NCBI GenBank assembly: GCA_026929865.2 | Contig: CM049410.1 | Location: 6,136,001-6,200,000, forward strand | Length of the DNA stretch: 64,000 bases | Source: Hyperoplus lanceolatus | Taxonomy: Eukaryota > Chordata > Actinopteri > Uranoscopiformes > Ammodytidae | Reading direction: 5' to 3' | Part shown: positions 22,042-32,310 of the stretch, in pieces | Numbering within the stretch: the first letter of the stretch is position 1 | Layout: each line of letters starts with the position of its first letter | Position numbers and translations under genes: made by a program | The notes under the pieces: generated by a model | Told to the model about the DNA's origin: nothing | Database searches by the model: none | Seen by the model: only the letters and a program-made list of their open reading frames with translations

Positions 22042-22363
22042 AGGGGAGAACGGGGGAATCTGAGGCATCGGGTAATGTGAGCCACCCCCTTGATTACAGT
22101 CCGCGGTGTGTGCGTGTGTGCGTTTGTACGCGCGACCGCTTCCTAGGGGACTGTTCATGTGTGCCAGGAAGCCGACGTTATGTTGATGTCTGATCACAAA
22201 CACCTCTGAAAACTGCAGACGTTTGTGTCCTCGCGGGCTCTGAACAGAGTGGACAATGTTTCTCCTCCTGTTGCTCCCGACATCAACTGTCACCCGCGGC
22301 AGTTGATTTGATATACTATCTATGCCCCCGACACAGACGTGACCGTTAGCAGTTTAAAACCTT

Positions 22364-22380
22364 AAAACACGGCATGGGCT
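22364..22380 (+). repeat. L1 target-site duplication, left copy
   Basis: AAAACACGGCATGGGCT, identical to 28044-28060. It marks the left junction of the L1 insertion. Confidence 0.95.
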
Positions 22381-22500
22381 GGGTGGACTTCCGGTGGCCC
22401 GGCAACTAGAATGGCAGCATAGAAAGGAGCTCCTGCATCGACATAAATAATACCCCGTAATTCAAGTTCCAACACGGCTAAAGTGAGTTATACTCAAAGA

Positions 22501-23637
22501 ATGATGGGTGGGGGTAAAAAGAAAAAGGAGGGAGCCAGGTCTCAGAGTCAAACCGATCGAGAAACTCGAAACAACGGCAATGCTAGCAGTAGCGAAACTC
22601 GCAGTGAAAATGGCGACGACACGGAGGATGAGACTGCACCTGCCACACTCAGCTCCCTGAGGAGAGTGGTGAGTGAGGTGGTAGCCGCTGGAATGCGGGA
22701 TCTTAAATCAGAAATTAAAAAAGAACTGTCGCAAGTAAAAATAAGCTTTAAAGAAGACATGAAAAAGCAACTGGACGAGCTGACTACCGAAATTAACCAA
22801 CAAGTGAGTGCCGCTACCGGCAAAATAGAGGAGGTGGCGGAACGACTGGGAGAAATTGAGAAGAACATGACAGGGAAGGAGAAATGGGACATTGGCGTTA
22901 AAGACACTCTTATCCAACTGCTTGACAATCAAAAGTTTCTCCAGGAGAAGATAACGGACTTGGAAGGGCGCTCAAGGCGTAACAACATAAGGATTTATGG
23001 CATCCCCGAAAACGCAGAGGGCTCTTCTATGCTACGGTATGTGGAACATATGATTCTGACTGAACTGGGGGACAACGTGGGCCTCCGCGGAGAGGGGAGT
23101 CTGGGAATCGAGAGAGCACACAGGTCGCTCGGCCCACAGCCACCTGCGGGCGCGCCCCCGCGCTCTACAGTGCTACGGTTCCTACAGTTTAATATTAAGG
23201 AGAAAATCCTCCACGCTGCATGGAAGAAACCCATCTGTGTCCAAGAAAAGCGAGTGTACTTTGACCATGATTACGCCGAGAATGTACAGCAGAGGAGGAA
23301 AGAGTACACTCCCATCAAAAAAGTGCTCAAAGAAAAAAGGATCCGCTTCCAAACTCCGCTGACGAGGATGCGCGTGCACTTCGATTCAGGCACAGTCACG
23401 TACAGCAACGCCGAGGATGCCGCGGAGGATTTAAAGAGACGTGGATTCACAGTTGGTCCACTATCGTTAAGAAGATCCAAAGACATCACCGTGGAGACCA
23501 TCAACGAACTTCTACCGTGGGGTACAGCAGGGACTCGGCGAGCAGGGAACGCGCATAAATATCAGGAGAGCGCACGCGAGAAGCTGAAGGTGTTTCAGAG
23601 GCCAGCCAGCCAGGATGCCATAATAATGGATGAGTAA
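22501..23637 (+). CDS. L1 ORF1 protein (RNA-binding chaperone)
   Basis: 378 residues from the ATG at 22501 (tandem ATGs, 22501 and 22504); no ATG precedes it in frame. In L1 elements ORF1p forms trimers that coat the element RNA and act as a nucleic-acid chaperone. Visible order: a lysine-rich and Ser/Thr-rich N-terminus (1-50), a heptad-like coiled-coil stretch (about 55-150), then the conserved core beginning DLEGRSRRNNIRIYG (about 153), with IERAHRS and STVLRFLQF in the RRM-like part, and a C-terminal domain with RVYFDHDY and RFQTPLTRMRVHF. This order matches L1 ORF1p (the Transposase_22 family in Pfam). The frame is uninterrupted. The coiled coil is inferred by eye. Confidence 0.92.
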   Translation: MMGGGKKKKEGARSQSQTDRETRNNGNASSSETRSENGDDTEDETAPATLSSLRRVVSEVVAAGMRDLKSEIKKELSQVKISFKEDMKKQLDELTTEINQQVSAATGKIEEVAERLGEIEKNMTGKEKWDIGVKDTLIQLLDNQKFLQEKITDLEGRSRRNNIRIYGIPENAEGSSMLRYVEHMILTELGDNVGLRGEGSLGIERAHRSLGPQPPAGAPPRSTVLRFLQFNIKEKILHAAWKKPICVQEKRVYFDHDYAENVQQRRKEYTPIKKVLKEKRIRFQTPLTRMRVHFDSGTVTYSNAEDAAEDLKRRGFTVGPLSLRRSKDITVETINELLPWGTAGTRRAGNAHKYQESAREKLKVFQRPASQDAIIMDE

Positions 23638-24097
23638 TTTTCTCCGCCCCTTCCTCATAGAGATATGTTAATCTATCTCCACCTGTAAATTCATGGTTCT
23701 TAAGCAATCAATAGGCCTACCTTAATTTAATTTTACAATAAGCTAAATAAGCTATAAACATAGAGGCACAGTAAAGACTCATGTGGAACCTGTGACCTCC
23801 CTTAAATATAAGTTATTATAGCAGTAGTTCGATGCAGCTGACCTTCATAATAGGCCACCACTTTTTTCAGTGTTTTATTTTCTCATATTTTATTTCCGAA
23901 GTACTGCTGAGGGGCCCCACTTAGTGGCATTCCCCCCTCAACCTAAAGAGGTTTCAAGAGAACCTCCGAACTGGAAGACCTGTTCTGTAAGTTTATCACA
24001 TGTTCAGTGAATGTTATATCTTGTGTTGTTTGTGTTGTGAGGGCTTTGACTGAATTCTTAAAGGTACAGGAAAACATGTTTATGGTGACTAATGTGA

Positions 24098-27000
24098 ATG
24101 CAGTATTATAATATACAGTCTTGGAATGTGAATGGCATAAACAATCCCATCAAAAGGAGCAAAATAGTTGCAAAGTTGAAACGAGAAAAAATTAATATAG
24201 TTTTTCTGCAGGAAACGCATCTGTCTGCTATAGAACATGAGAAATTTAAGAAAATTGGATTTAGAAATACCTTTTTCTCCTCACACAGGACAGGAAAGAA
24301 AAGGGGAGTAGCCATTCTTATTCCGAATTCTGTTTGTTTTGAATTGATCGCAGAACATAAAGACAAAGAGGGTAGATTTGTTCTAGTCAAGGGAAAAATA
24401 GAGCAGGAAGAAGTTACTCTGTGCAACGTATATGCACCCCCTGGTAGCAGCATCTCTTTCTTCAGGGAGGTATTTAACCTCATTGCTGCAGAAACATGTG
24501 GCACATGTCTATGTGCAGGGGACTTTAATTTACTTCTTAATCCTAAATTAGACACAACAAATCGAGTGAGAAGAAAGAATCTCTTAGAAAAACAAATAAA
24601 TAAAATTCTGCAAGACCTTGGACTAATTGATATTTGGAGATATTTACACAAACACGATAGTGATTTTACCTTTTACTCTGCAAGGCATAATATATACTCT
24701 AGAATCGATTATATCTTCATGTTTAGCAGAGATTTCCATAAGGTGAAAGATTGCACAATTGGACAGAGAGATATTTCTGATCACTCAGGTTTAACTTTGA
24801 AATTTACTTTAGATAGAAATCCTAAAACTACTTTATGGAGGCTGAATACTGGTTTATTAAATAGTAATTCATTTAAAACTGAAATGGCCAAGGAAGTAGA
24901 AACTTATTTAGAACATAATGATAATGGAGAAGTCAGTCCTGCAATTCTATGGGATGCAGCAAAAGCATTTCTTAGAGGAAAAATCATCGCTAAGTGTGCT
25001 AGGCTAAAAAAGATCAGAGATAAAAAGCTGTCAGACTTGCAGAAGCAATTAAAAAATCTTGAGCAACTTCATACTACTAACAACGACCCCTCTTTACGTG
25101 AGCAAATGAGGCCTGTTAAGCAGGAGATAGACAAAATTCTTAGTGAGGAAATTGAAAAAAAAATGAAATTTTTGAAACAGCGATATTATGAGGCAGGGCC
25201 TAAAGCGTCTAAAATGCTTGCATGGAGAATTAGAAAACAGCAAGCAGAAAACTCAATTCACAAAATTAGGGATCCCATCACAAATAAGGTAACTACTAAA
25301 TTAGAGGAAATTCAGAGTGCATTTGAAAAATATTACAGATTACTATATACACAGCCAGACAAATCAGACAGACTTACAATCCAAACATTTCTCTCTTCTT
25401 TAGATCTCCCCTCAATAGGTAAAAACCAAAACGAGGAGTTAATTTGTGAAATCTCAACTGAGGAAATAGATAATGGAATCTCAAATCTTAGAGCCAATAA
25501 ATCACCAGGCTGTGACGGATTTCCTCCGGAGTGGTATAAGTGCATGAAAAAACTCTTGGTTCCTTTACTGAAGGCTTCTTTCAACTACACTCTCAGGGGT
25601 GGGGCTCTCCCGCCATCATGGAGCGAGGCATTTATTTCAGTAATACCAAAGGAGGGAAAAGACAAAATGGACTGCAAAGGGTATAGACCAATAAGTGTCT
25701 TAAACATAGACTATAAACTGTACGCAGCTATATTGGCTAAAAGATTAAACACAATAATGCCTTCCTTGATAGATGAGGACCAAACGGGTTTTATAAGTAA
25801 TAGGCAAACACACGATAATATTAGAAGAGCCCTAAACATTATTAATCAAATTTCAAAAGGAACATCAAGCGCAGTCCTTCTCAGCCTTGATGCCGAGAAG
25901 GCATTTGATTCGGTAGGATGGGATTTCTTATTTCAAGTTATGGAAAGATTTGGTTTTAGTGATTCATTTATACAATGCATAAGAATGCTGTACTCCTCCC
26001 CAACAGCGAGGATAAAAGTTAATGGGAGCCTTTCGAATCAAATAATGCTACAACGAGGATGTAGGCAAGGCTGCCCATTAAGTCCACTACTTTTTAATTT
26101 TTTTATCGAGCCCCTTGCCCAGGCTATCAGAGAAGAGACTGCTCTGGAGGGTATAGATGTGGGTAGTGTAGAGAACAAAATGTTTCTATATGCGGACGAC
26201 GTCCTTGTCACAATTAAAAATCCTGAATCTGGTATCCCATTGCTAATGAACATCCTGGGAACGTATGGGCAATATTCTGGTTATACACTGAACGTACAAA
26301 AAACCCAAGTCTTGACCTTTCATTTTACGCCCTCAAAGCAATTGATGGACAGGCACCAATTTAATTGGCACCAATCACAACTTAAATATCTTGGTGTCTC
26401 ACTGACAAAAGACCTTTCACAATTATATGATGTTAATTATAAACAGATAAATAAGAAAATATATGATGATCTGGGAAGGTGGAGCTTGCTCCCCCTCGAC
26501 CTCGGCAGTAAAATTCGGACAATCAAAATGAATATTCTCCCAAGATTATTATACTTATTTTCAGCACTTCCAATAGAGATTCCTGCAAAACAATTCAGAG
26601 AATGGGATAAACATTTTTCAAGATTTATTTGGAACAATAAACGACCAAGGGTGAGATACTCAACATTACAACAGCCGGGGGAGAGGGGTGGCATGGCCCT
26701 GCCTTGTCTTAAAGATTACTATCTGTCAGCTCAGCTGAGGTATCTTGTGTGTTGGTGTAACCCATCTTATGAAGCTAGGTGGAAAGATATTGAGCTGTCT
26801 TTAATTGAAATACCTATCCAGTCAGTTTTGGGTTGCCCTGGCAGGGTTAATGATGTTCACCAGCTACATAATCATTGTACTAGTTTCTCTCTGAAAATAT
26901 GGTCAGATGTAGTAAAGAAATATCAGCTCTGTAGAGAAATTGGAGTGTTGAGCTGGCCTGCGTTCCATCCACACTTCCCTCCAGCTATACAGGACCATAG

Positions 27001-27868
27001 GTACAAGCAATGGACTAAGCGAGGAATCACCTCCTTCTGTAGGATAATAAAGAACGGAAACCTAAAATCTTTTGAGGATTTGCGTCAATCTTATGAGTTG
27101 GGTAAAGAAGATTTTTATCGTTACTTACAGATCCGCCACTTTTTTCTGAAAACAATAAAGACCCCTAATTTAACTGAACCCTCGAAAATAATTCAAATTT
27201 TTATAGACGCTTATGATTCCAAAAGTACCAAAGGTATCACTGGAAAACTATACAAAAGCTTTACTTTATTGAATAAAAACTCAACAGATTATATTAGACA
27301 GCGCTGGGAAAAAGAAGCTAATATAGTAATTCCAGAAGAAACGTGGCTTCAAATTTGGAAAAATCAATCCACTTCCACAAACTCTTATTTCTGGCGAGAT
27401 TTTTGTTGGAAGAATTTGATAAGATTTTTTATTACCCCTAACCAGACATCAAAATTTTGCGGTACGCAGGTCTCCTGCTGGAGGGAATGTGGTGGGATTT
27501 CTGCAGACTATGTCCATGTTTTTTGGTCTTGTCCTTGTATAATACCTTTTTGGAGGGAAGTGAGAGAGTTAATTGTGGAGACTCTGGACATAATATTTGA
27601 CTTTTCTTTTAACTGTTTATATCTTGGAGAACTCCCTGAAGGTCTCAGTAAAGGAGACACTTACCTCCTGAAGATTTTCATGGTTGCAAGTAAAAAAGCA
27701 ATTACTAAATGCTGGCTCCAGAAGAATCCTCCTACCATGAGACTCTTAACAAACATTATGAACTCTATCCAGGCAATGGAGAATTTGACTTTTGTGCTGC
27801 GGCTTCAAAAGGATAAAGGAGAGGAATACTGGAAAAAATGGGATCGCTACAAACATAAAGACTCCTGA
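24098..27868 (+). CDS. L1 ORF2 protein (endonuclease and reverse transcriptase)
   Basis: 1256 residues from the ATG at 24098. It nicks target DNA and reverse-transcribes the element RNA at the nick. N-terminal apurinic-like endonuclease (about 1-235): SWNVNGI, LQETHL, RGVAILI, NVYAPPG, GDFNLLL, SRIDYIF and ISDHSGL. Reverse transcriptase: GYRPISVLN (about 528), LLSLDAEKAFDSV (motif A), RGCRQGCPLSPLLFN (motif B), and catalytic YADD at 698-701. C-terminal Cys/His knuckle from about 1121 (CGTQVSCWRECGG, then H and WSCPC). All catalytic motifs look intact and there is no stop or frameshift. Length and order match L1-clade ORF2p. Confidence 0.95.
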   Translation: MQYYNIQSWNVNGINNPIKRSKIVAKLKREKINIVFLQETHLSAIEHEKFKKIGFRNTFFSSHRTGKKRGVAILIPNSVCFELIAEHKDKEGRFVLVKGKIEQEEVTLCNVYAPPGSSISFFREVFNLIAAETCGTCLCAGDFNLLLNPKLDTTNRVRRKNLLEKQINKILQDLGLIDIWRYLHKHDSDFTFYSARHNIYSRIDYIFMFSRDFHKVKDCTIGQRDISDHSGLTLKFTLDRNPKTTLWRLNTGLLNSNSFKTEMAKEVETYLEHNDNGEVSPAILWDAAKAFLRGKIIAKCARLKKIRDKKLSDLQKQLKNLEQLHTTNNDPSLREQMRPVKQEIDKILSEEIEKKMKFLKQRYYEAGPKASKMLAWRIRKQQAENSIHKIRDPITNKVTTKLEEIQSAFEKYYRLLYTQPDKSDRLTIQTFLSSLDLPSIGKNQNEELICEISTEEIDNGISNLRANKSPGCDGFPPEWYKCMKKLLVPLLKASFNYTLRGGALPPSWSEAFISVIPKEGKDKMDCKGYRPISVLNIDYKLYAAILAKRLNTIMPSLIDEDQTGFISNRQTHDNIRRALNIINQISKGTSSAVLLSLDAEKAFDSVGWDFLFQVMERFGFSDSFIQCIRMLYSSPTARIKVNGSLSNQIMLQRGCRQGCPLSPLLFNFFIEPLAQAIREETALEGIDVGSVENKMFLYADDVLVTIKNPESGIPLLMNILGTYGQYSGYTLNVQKTQVLTFHFTPSKQLMDRHQFNWHQSQLKYLGVSLTKDLSQLYDVNYKQINKKIYDDLGRWSLLPLDLGSKIRTIKMNILPRLLYLFSALPIEIPAKQFREWDKHFSRFIWNNKRPRVRYSTLQQPGERGGMALPCLKDYYLSAQLRYLVCWCNPSYEARWKDIELSLIEIPIQSVLGCPGRVNDVHQLHNHCTSFSLKIWSDVVKKYQLCREIGVLSWPAFHPHFPPAIQDHRYKQWTKRGITSFCRIIKNGNLKSFEDLRQSYELGKEDFYRYLQIRHFFLKTIKTPNLTEPSKIIQIFIDAYDSKSTKGITGKLYKSFTLLNKNSTDYIRQRWEKEANIVIPEETWLQIWKNQSTSTNSYFWRDFCWKNLIRFFITPNQTSKFCGTQVSCWRECGGISADYVHVFWSCPCIIPFWREVRELIVETLDIIFDFSFNCLYLGELPEGLSKGDTYLLKIFMVASKKAITKCWLQKNPPTMRLLTNIMNSIQAMENLTFVLRLQKDKGEEYWKKWDRYKHKDS

Positions 27869-28021
27869 CTCTATTTCATTCCATTCCAATGTGAGAAATA
27901 TTTGTATTGTGTACTGCACCTGTGCTTTTCTTTTTTGTACCTGCTTCTAAATGTGTGCACTGTCATGTCCTAGCCCTCTTTTGTTTGCTTGTTTGTTGTT
28001 TTATGCTCATATATAAAACGA

Positions 28022-28028
28022 AAAATAA
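28022..28028 (+). terminator. L1 polyadenylation signal
   Basis: AAATAAAG followed within 15 bp by the element's A-tail (about 28034-28047, overlapping the duplication). Confidence 0.85.
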
Positions 28029-28043
28029 AGTATAAAAAAAAAA

Positions 28044-28060
28044 AAAACACGGCATGGGCT
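28044..28060 (+). repeat. L1 target-site duplication, right copy
   Basis: Identical to 22364-22380, directly after the A-tail. Confidence 0.95.
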
Positions 28061-28169
28061 AACGTGCTGCTATGTTTGGCTGCACGCAGCTACTGATCCT
28101 GGGTCAGCCACAACGATAGAGTGACTGTAGGACAGAGCCGGTGGGATGTACGGGGCGGATCATTCGGCA

Positions 28170-28257
28170 CATGTGTTAAATGCGTTAAAAAAATTAACGC
28201 CGATTATTCCAGAAATTAATCACCCTGCGTTAACGCAATACTTTTGACAGCCCTAAT
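28170..28257 (-). mobile_element. Transposon end fragment (AGGGCTGTCAAAAG type)
   Basis: Reversed, the right edge reads TTAGGGCTGTCAAAAGTATT and then GCGTTAACGC repeats, a hAT-like terminus frequent in fish genomes. Only one end is visible. It lies within the older DNA transposon. Confidence 0.5.
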
Positions 28258-28941
28258 TTTAATGTCATACACATTGTAGAAAAGCCATTATGCCAAGGAA
28301 ATACACCAGGAAGACGACCTGGGGCAACCACAAGGAAAGAACACCTTCTCATCTTTCCCTGTAACCGTCAGGGCTGGAATGTAGAGTAGGCCTAGTTGTA
28401 GAGTATGACAGGCTGATGTTATAATCCAGTTGGGTCTTCTCCTGTGTTCTGAGTCCCAGGCTGTTCTCGCTGGTTCTGATTTTCCTATGCTTTGACCCCC
28501 AGACACAAGCTGGCTCTAAGGGTCCTGTGTTCTGACCCCCAGACTGTGTTCTAATCTAACTGGTTCTATCTTTCATTTGAATCTTATTAAAACCTTTTGA
28601 GTTATAATATGTTGTATTTGATTTTGTTCAGAGTTACTTTCAAGTGTTTAGAAAATGTGCTTTGCTTAATTGACCAAACCCCATCATTCTTTTACTAGTC
28701 CGACATTAGTTCTGGAATGTGTGGCTAGCTTTCAGGATTCTAACTGTTACAATATGTGTTTACCCCACAGCTGGGGTAAAGTGAGCCACATGACAACTTT
28801 TTTTCAAACAATCATATTTTCCCTGCCCTTTGTCTTGAAAAAATTATGCTAATGCCCATTTCTAGGAAACATCCTGAATTAATGGGAAATGTGTAAATTT
28901 GAGTGATAAATCATTTTAGCTCGCTTAGAGGGGAGCAAATG

Positions 28942-29331
28942 TAGCCTGGCATTCCCAGACCTGCCACTAGGCGCTGGCAAATTAAATTTGCTGCGCCTGT
29001 TGTTCTGGACACTCTCCATTGAAGCTTTTTCAAAAAGACCAGAAATCCGGGCTCACGTTTCAATTGGTTCTGTCTAATATGGGCACGCCAGAGCCCTTTG
29101 TATGGTGCTCTGGTAGTAGTTTAATTTAAGTTTCAAGTTTAACAGCTGTTCGCTAAACGAACAGGGCTTACGTCACCTTGTGCATCGCTCTGATTGGTTG
29201 TAATGCTATCCAACTGCGTGCAGTGGCATTCGAAATGCACGAGTAGGAGCCGCCCCTTGAGTTGGAAATTACTATTGATCGTGGCCAGACTCTCTATCGT
29301 TCAAGATATCAGGGTCTGGATTTCCAGGCTA
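28942..29331. mobile_element. Small DNA transposon (TAGCCTGG-type) with 9-11-bp duplication
   Basis: Starts TAGCCTGGCATTCCCAGACC and ends GGTCTGGATTTCCAGGCTAG, so the ends are inverted repeats. GAGCAAATG flanks both sides (28933-28941 and 29332-29340). It shares its terminal octamer and duplication length with the 43-kb element but has different internal DNA. A long duplication suggests a MULE-like element (inference). Confidence 0.75.
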
Positions 29332-29419
29332 GAGCAAATGTAAAAAGTGGCTCTGATTACCCCGTTCTCCCCTATATATCCACTCTATAAAAGCTTCAAC
29401 CATCAAATATCATTAAAAA

Positions 29420-29590
29420 GGGGGCACCCTTAGCTCAGTTGGTAGGGCGTCCCCCCCATGAGCCTCAGCCAGCAGCAGACCGGTTCGATTCCAGCCCGTG
29501 GTCGTTCTCTGCATGTCACTCCCCTCTCTGCCCCATTTCAACTCTGTCTCTACACTATCAATAAAGCATAAAAAATGCCAAAAAAATATC
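29420..29590 (+). mobile_element. tRNA-derived SINE
   Basis: The head looks like a tRNA gene with pol III boxes: A box TAGCTCAGTTGG (29431) and B box GGTTCGATTCC (about 29481). The body (CTGCATGTCACTCCCCTCTC) and a tail with CAATAAAGCATAAAAAATGCC match a common teleost SINE layout. The anticodon region is degenerate, so it is not a working tRNA gene. Confidence 0.75.
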
Positions 29591-29651
29591 TTAAGATAAA
29601 AAAATACATAATTAAAAAACACCTATCTCTTTCAAAGTCAAAATCATTATC

Positions 29652-30803
29652 ATGTCTTTACTATCCTGTTGGCACCCGGCTCTGTACTTCTTTGTATGTA
29701 CTGAGTTTGACTGTGTATTAATCGTCGGAGATTTCAATATTCATACTGACAAACCAGAGGACAGATGTGCGAAAGAACTGTGCTGTGTCCTTGACAACTT
29801 TGGACTAAATCAGCATGTTGACAAACCAACTCATAACAAAGGGCACACGCTGGACCTTATCATTTCCAGAGGAATGATCATTTCAGACATAACAGTGGCA
29901 GATATGGGTCCCCTCACTGACCATTCCTGTTTATTTTTTGAGAGTAAAATGTCTGTGCACACAATTGATCAATCAAAAGTAATCAAAAAGCGGTATATTA
30001 GAGAAAATACCAGTGAAACATTCATTCAAGCATTTTCTTCGATACCACCCCTCCCCTGTAACTCAGTTAAGGAGCTCTTAGACAACTTTAACGGCAAACT
30101 TACAAGTGTTATAGATGCTATTGCGCCCACTAAGATGAAGGTTGTCTCTGGTAAGAAAAGATCTCCTTGGAGAAATGCCCCGCAGGTCAGAATAGAAAGA
30201 AGAGAGTGCCGTAAAGCAGAACGCAGGTGGCGAAAAACAAATTTCCAGGTTCATTATGACATCTTCAAAGAGAAACTGTGCTGCACGTTTAACTCAGAAC
30301 TGAGAAGTGCAAGGCATTCTTTCTTTTCTGACATCATCACCAAAAACAACAACAATGCACGTGCCCTGTTTGCTACTGTCGACAGATTAACAAACCCTCC
30401 TGTGCCAGTAGCGTCTGAGCATCTTTCCACGAGGGCCTGCAATGAATTTGCCTCCTTCTTTACTGAGAAAATTCACAAAATTAGACAAGCTGTCACTGCA
30501 TCAATACCAAGTTCAACATATGTGTTCCCTCTTAAAATCAATTCAAATGCAATGACAGAATTTTATCTTATAAACCACAAAAACCTGGAGGACATTATAC
30601 AACACCTGAACTCCTCATCCTGTTGCCTCGACATTCTGCCCACAGGCTTCTTTAAAACTGTTTTTAGTGTATGGCTCAGATGTTCTACAAATTGTCAACA
30701 TGTCCCTTCAGACAGGTGTATTCCCACAGGCCTTGAAAACAGCAGTCATCAAGCCACTCCTAAAAAAGAACAATCTAGATACATCACTCGTGAAAAATTA
30801 TAG
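29652..30803 (+). pseudogene. L2 LINE endonuclease half of ORF2 (fragment)
   Basis: The first frame holds the C-terminal half of an endonuclease (VLIVGDFNIHTD; LTDHSCLFF with the conserved SDH-type histidine) and the linker to the reverse transcriptase. The similarity to the family leaves this frame near 30650-30670 in an A/T-run, where a one-base shift moves the gene into the next frame. The beginning of the endonuclease is missing. Confidence 0.8.
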
Positions 30804-32092
30804 GCCCATATCTAACCTACCATTTTTAAGTAAAATCATTGAAAAAGCTGTTTATCAACAGCTAAATAACTACTTAGCAATGAATAACTGTTTTGATGTC
30901 TTCCAGTCAGGATTTCGACAACACCACAGCACTGAGACTGCTCTGGTTATGGTCCTCAATGACATCCACTTAAACACAGACAGTGGCAAAAGTTCTGTCT
31001 TAGTTTTACTGGATCTCAGTGCCGCTTTTGACACAGTTGACCACTGCATATTACTTGATCGACTAGCAAACTGGGTTGGACTTTCTGGAACTGTACTAAG
31101 CTGGTTTGAATCCTACTTAAAGGAAAGAGACTACTATGTGTCAATAGGCAATTTCACATCTGAGCGGACACATATTGAATGCGGGGTCCCCCAAGGTTCC
31201 ATTCTTGGCCCTCTTCCATTTAACATCTACATGCTCCCACTAGCTCAGATTATGAATAAGAACAAAGTATGCTACCATAATTATGCAGACGACACACAAA
31301 TGTACATAACCATATCACCAGGAGACTACAGTCCGATACAGGCACTGAGTAAGTGCATTGAACAAATCAATGATTGGATGTGCCAAAATTTCCTTCAATT
31401 AAACAACGATAAAACTGAAGTAATTGTCTTAGGTGCCAAAGATGAACAATTAAAAGTCAGCGCACAGCTTACATCCATTATGTTAGAAACCACACCCCAA
31501 GCCAGAAATCTTGGTGTTGTTATAGACTCTGACTTGAATTTCAAGTAACACATAAAATCAATTAATAAATCAGCCTACTACCACCTAAAAAACATATCAA
31601 GAATTAAAGGGCTTATGTCTCAGCAAGATTTAGAAAAACTTGTCCATGCATTTATCTTTAGTAGACTTGACTACTGTAACAGTGTCCTTGCTGGCTTCCA
31701 AAAAATCTATCAGACAGCTTCAGCTAATTCAGAACGCTGCTGCCCGAGTCCTCACTAGGACCAAAAAGTAGATCACATTACCCCAGTTCTGAGGTCTTTA
31801 CACTGGCTTCCAGTCACTCAAAGAATTGATTTCAAAATACTGATGTTGGTTTATAAAGCACTAAATGGTCTAGGGCCAAAATACATTACTGATATGCTGA
31901 TACGTTATGAACCGTCCAGAGCCCTTAGGTCGTCTGGGACGGGTCTACTTACAGTCCTTAGAGTTAGGACTAAACAAGGAGAAGCGCTTTTAGTTATTAT
32001 GCACCAAATCTCTGGAACAAACTCCCAGAGAACTTGAGGTCTGCTGCAACTCTCAGTTCTTTTAAATCGAGTCTGAAAACTTTTTTGTTTCC
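30667..32092 (+). pseudogene. L2 LINE reverse transcriptase (frameshifted, stops)
   Basis: Continues the LINE in another frame: FQSGFRQHHSTETAL, VLLDLSAAFDTVDH (motif A), CGVPQGSILGPL (motif B), YADDTQMY (motif C), then NLGVVIDSDLNFK before a TAA at 31546. Beyond it, the C-terminal family sequence continues in shifting frames (HAFIFSRLDYCN; LVYKALNGLGPKYI at 31843; RALRSSGTGLL). At least one frameshift and several stops make it non-functional, though it is well preserved. Confidence 0.85.
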
Positions 32093-32310
32093 ATTTTAAC
32101 CTGCAATTTTCATTTTATTTGCTTCTTTTATCTGCTTTTAAATGTTTTTAAATCGAGTTTTCATTTTTTTTTACTTGCTTCTTTCATTCGCTTTTAAATG
32201 TTTTATAATGTGTTTTATGTATTCTTATCTTGCCTCTGTAAAGCACTTTGAGTGGCCTTGTGTCTGAATTGTGCTATATAAATAAACTTGCCTTGCCTTG
32301 CCTTGCCTTT

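Larger units (their letters stand above)
22381..28043 (+). mobile_element. Full-length L1-type LINE, apparently intact
   Basis: A 5.66-kb element with a roughly 120-bp 5' leader (starts GGGTGGACTTCCGG), ORF1 (22501-23637), a 460-bp inter-ORF spacer, ORF2 (24098-27868), a 175-bp 3' UTR, AATAAA at about 28023 and an A-tail to 28043. The perfect 17-bp flanking duplication and A-tail show target-primed integration. Neither ORF is broken and the 5' end does not look truncated. It inserted into a DNA transposon. Fish genomes carry many L1 lineages; which one this is needs comparison. Confidence 0.93.
22042..29373. mobile_element. DNA transposon with AGGGGAGAACGGGG termini, host of nested insertions
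   Basis: 22042 starts AGGGGAGAACGGGG and continues to GAATCTGAGGC and TGTGAGCCACC. The right edge, reversed from 29373, reads AGGGGAGAACGGGGTAATCAGAGCCAC. Both edges are next to TATAT, a possible target duplication. The element's own DNA (22042-22380 plus 28061-29373, minus a further insertion) is about 1.2 kb and encodes no recognisable transposase. An internal GTAAAGTGAGCCACAT motif (28775) repeats the terminal theme. Confidence 0.7.
29640..32310 (+). mobile_element. L2-type LINE, 5'-truncated and broken
   Basis: A LINE lacking the first part of its endonuclease. The 3' end has GTAAAGCACTTTGAGTGG and ATATAAATAAACTTGCC followed by TTGCC repeats (32286-32308), the simple-repeat tail usual for L2/CR1-group elements rather than poly(A). 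It is inactive: see the two reading frames inside. Confidence 0.85.

Noticed and set aside
22483..22500. Extending L1 ORF1 upstream to the GTG at 22483
   Set aside because: Eukaryotic translation would start at the ATG pair at 22501; no ATG lies in frame upstream.
22548..22928. Minus-strand serine-rich frame opposite L1 ORF1
   Set aside because: It is the antisense of the ORF1 coiled-coil region; no independent evidence.
29431..29495. Possible tRNA gene (good A and B boxes)
   Set aside because: The sequence between the boxes does not form a proper anticodon arm and the following body and tail are those of a SINE.
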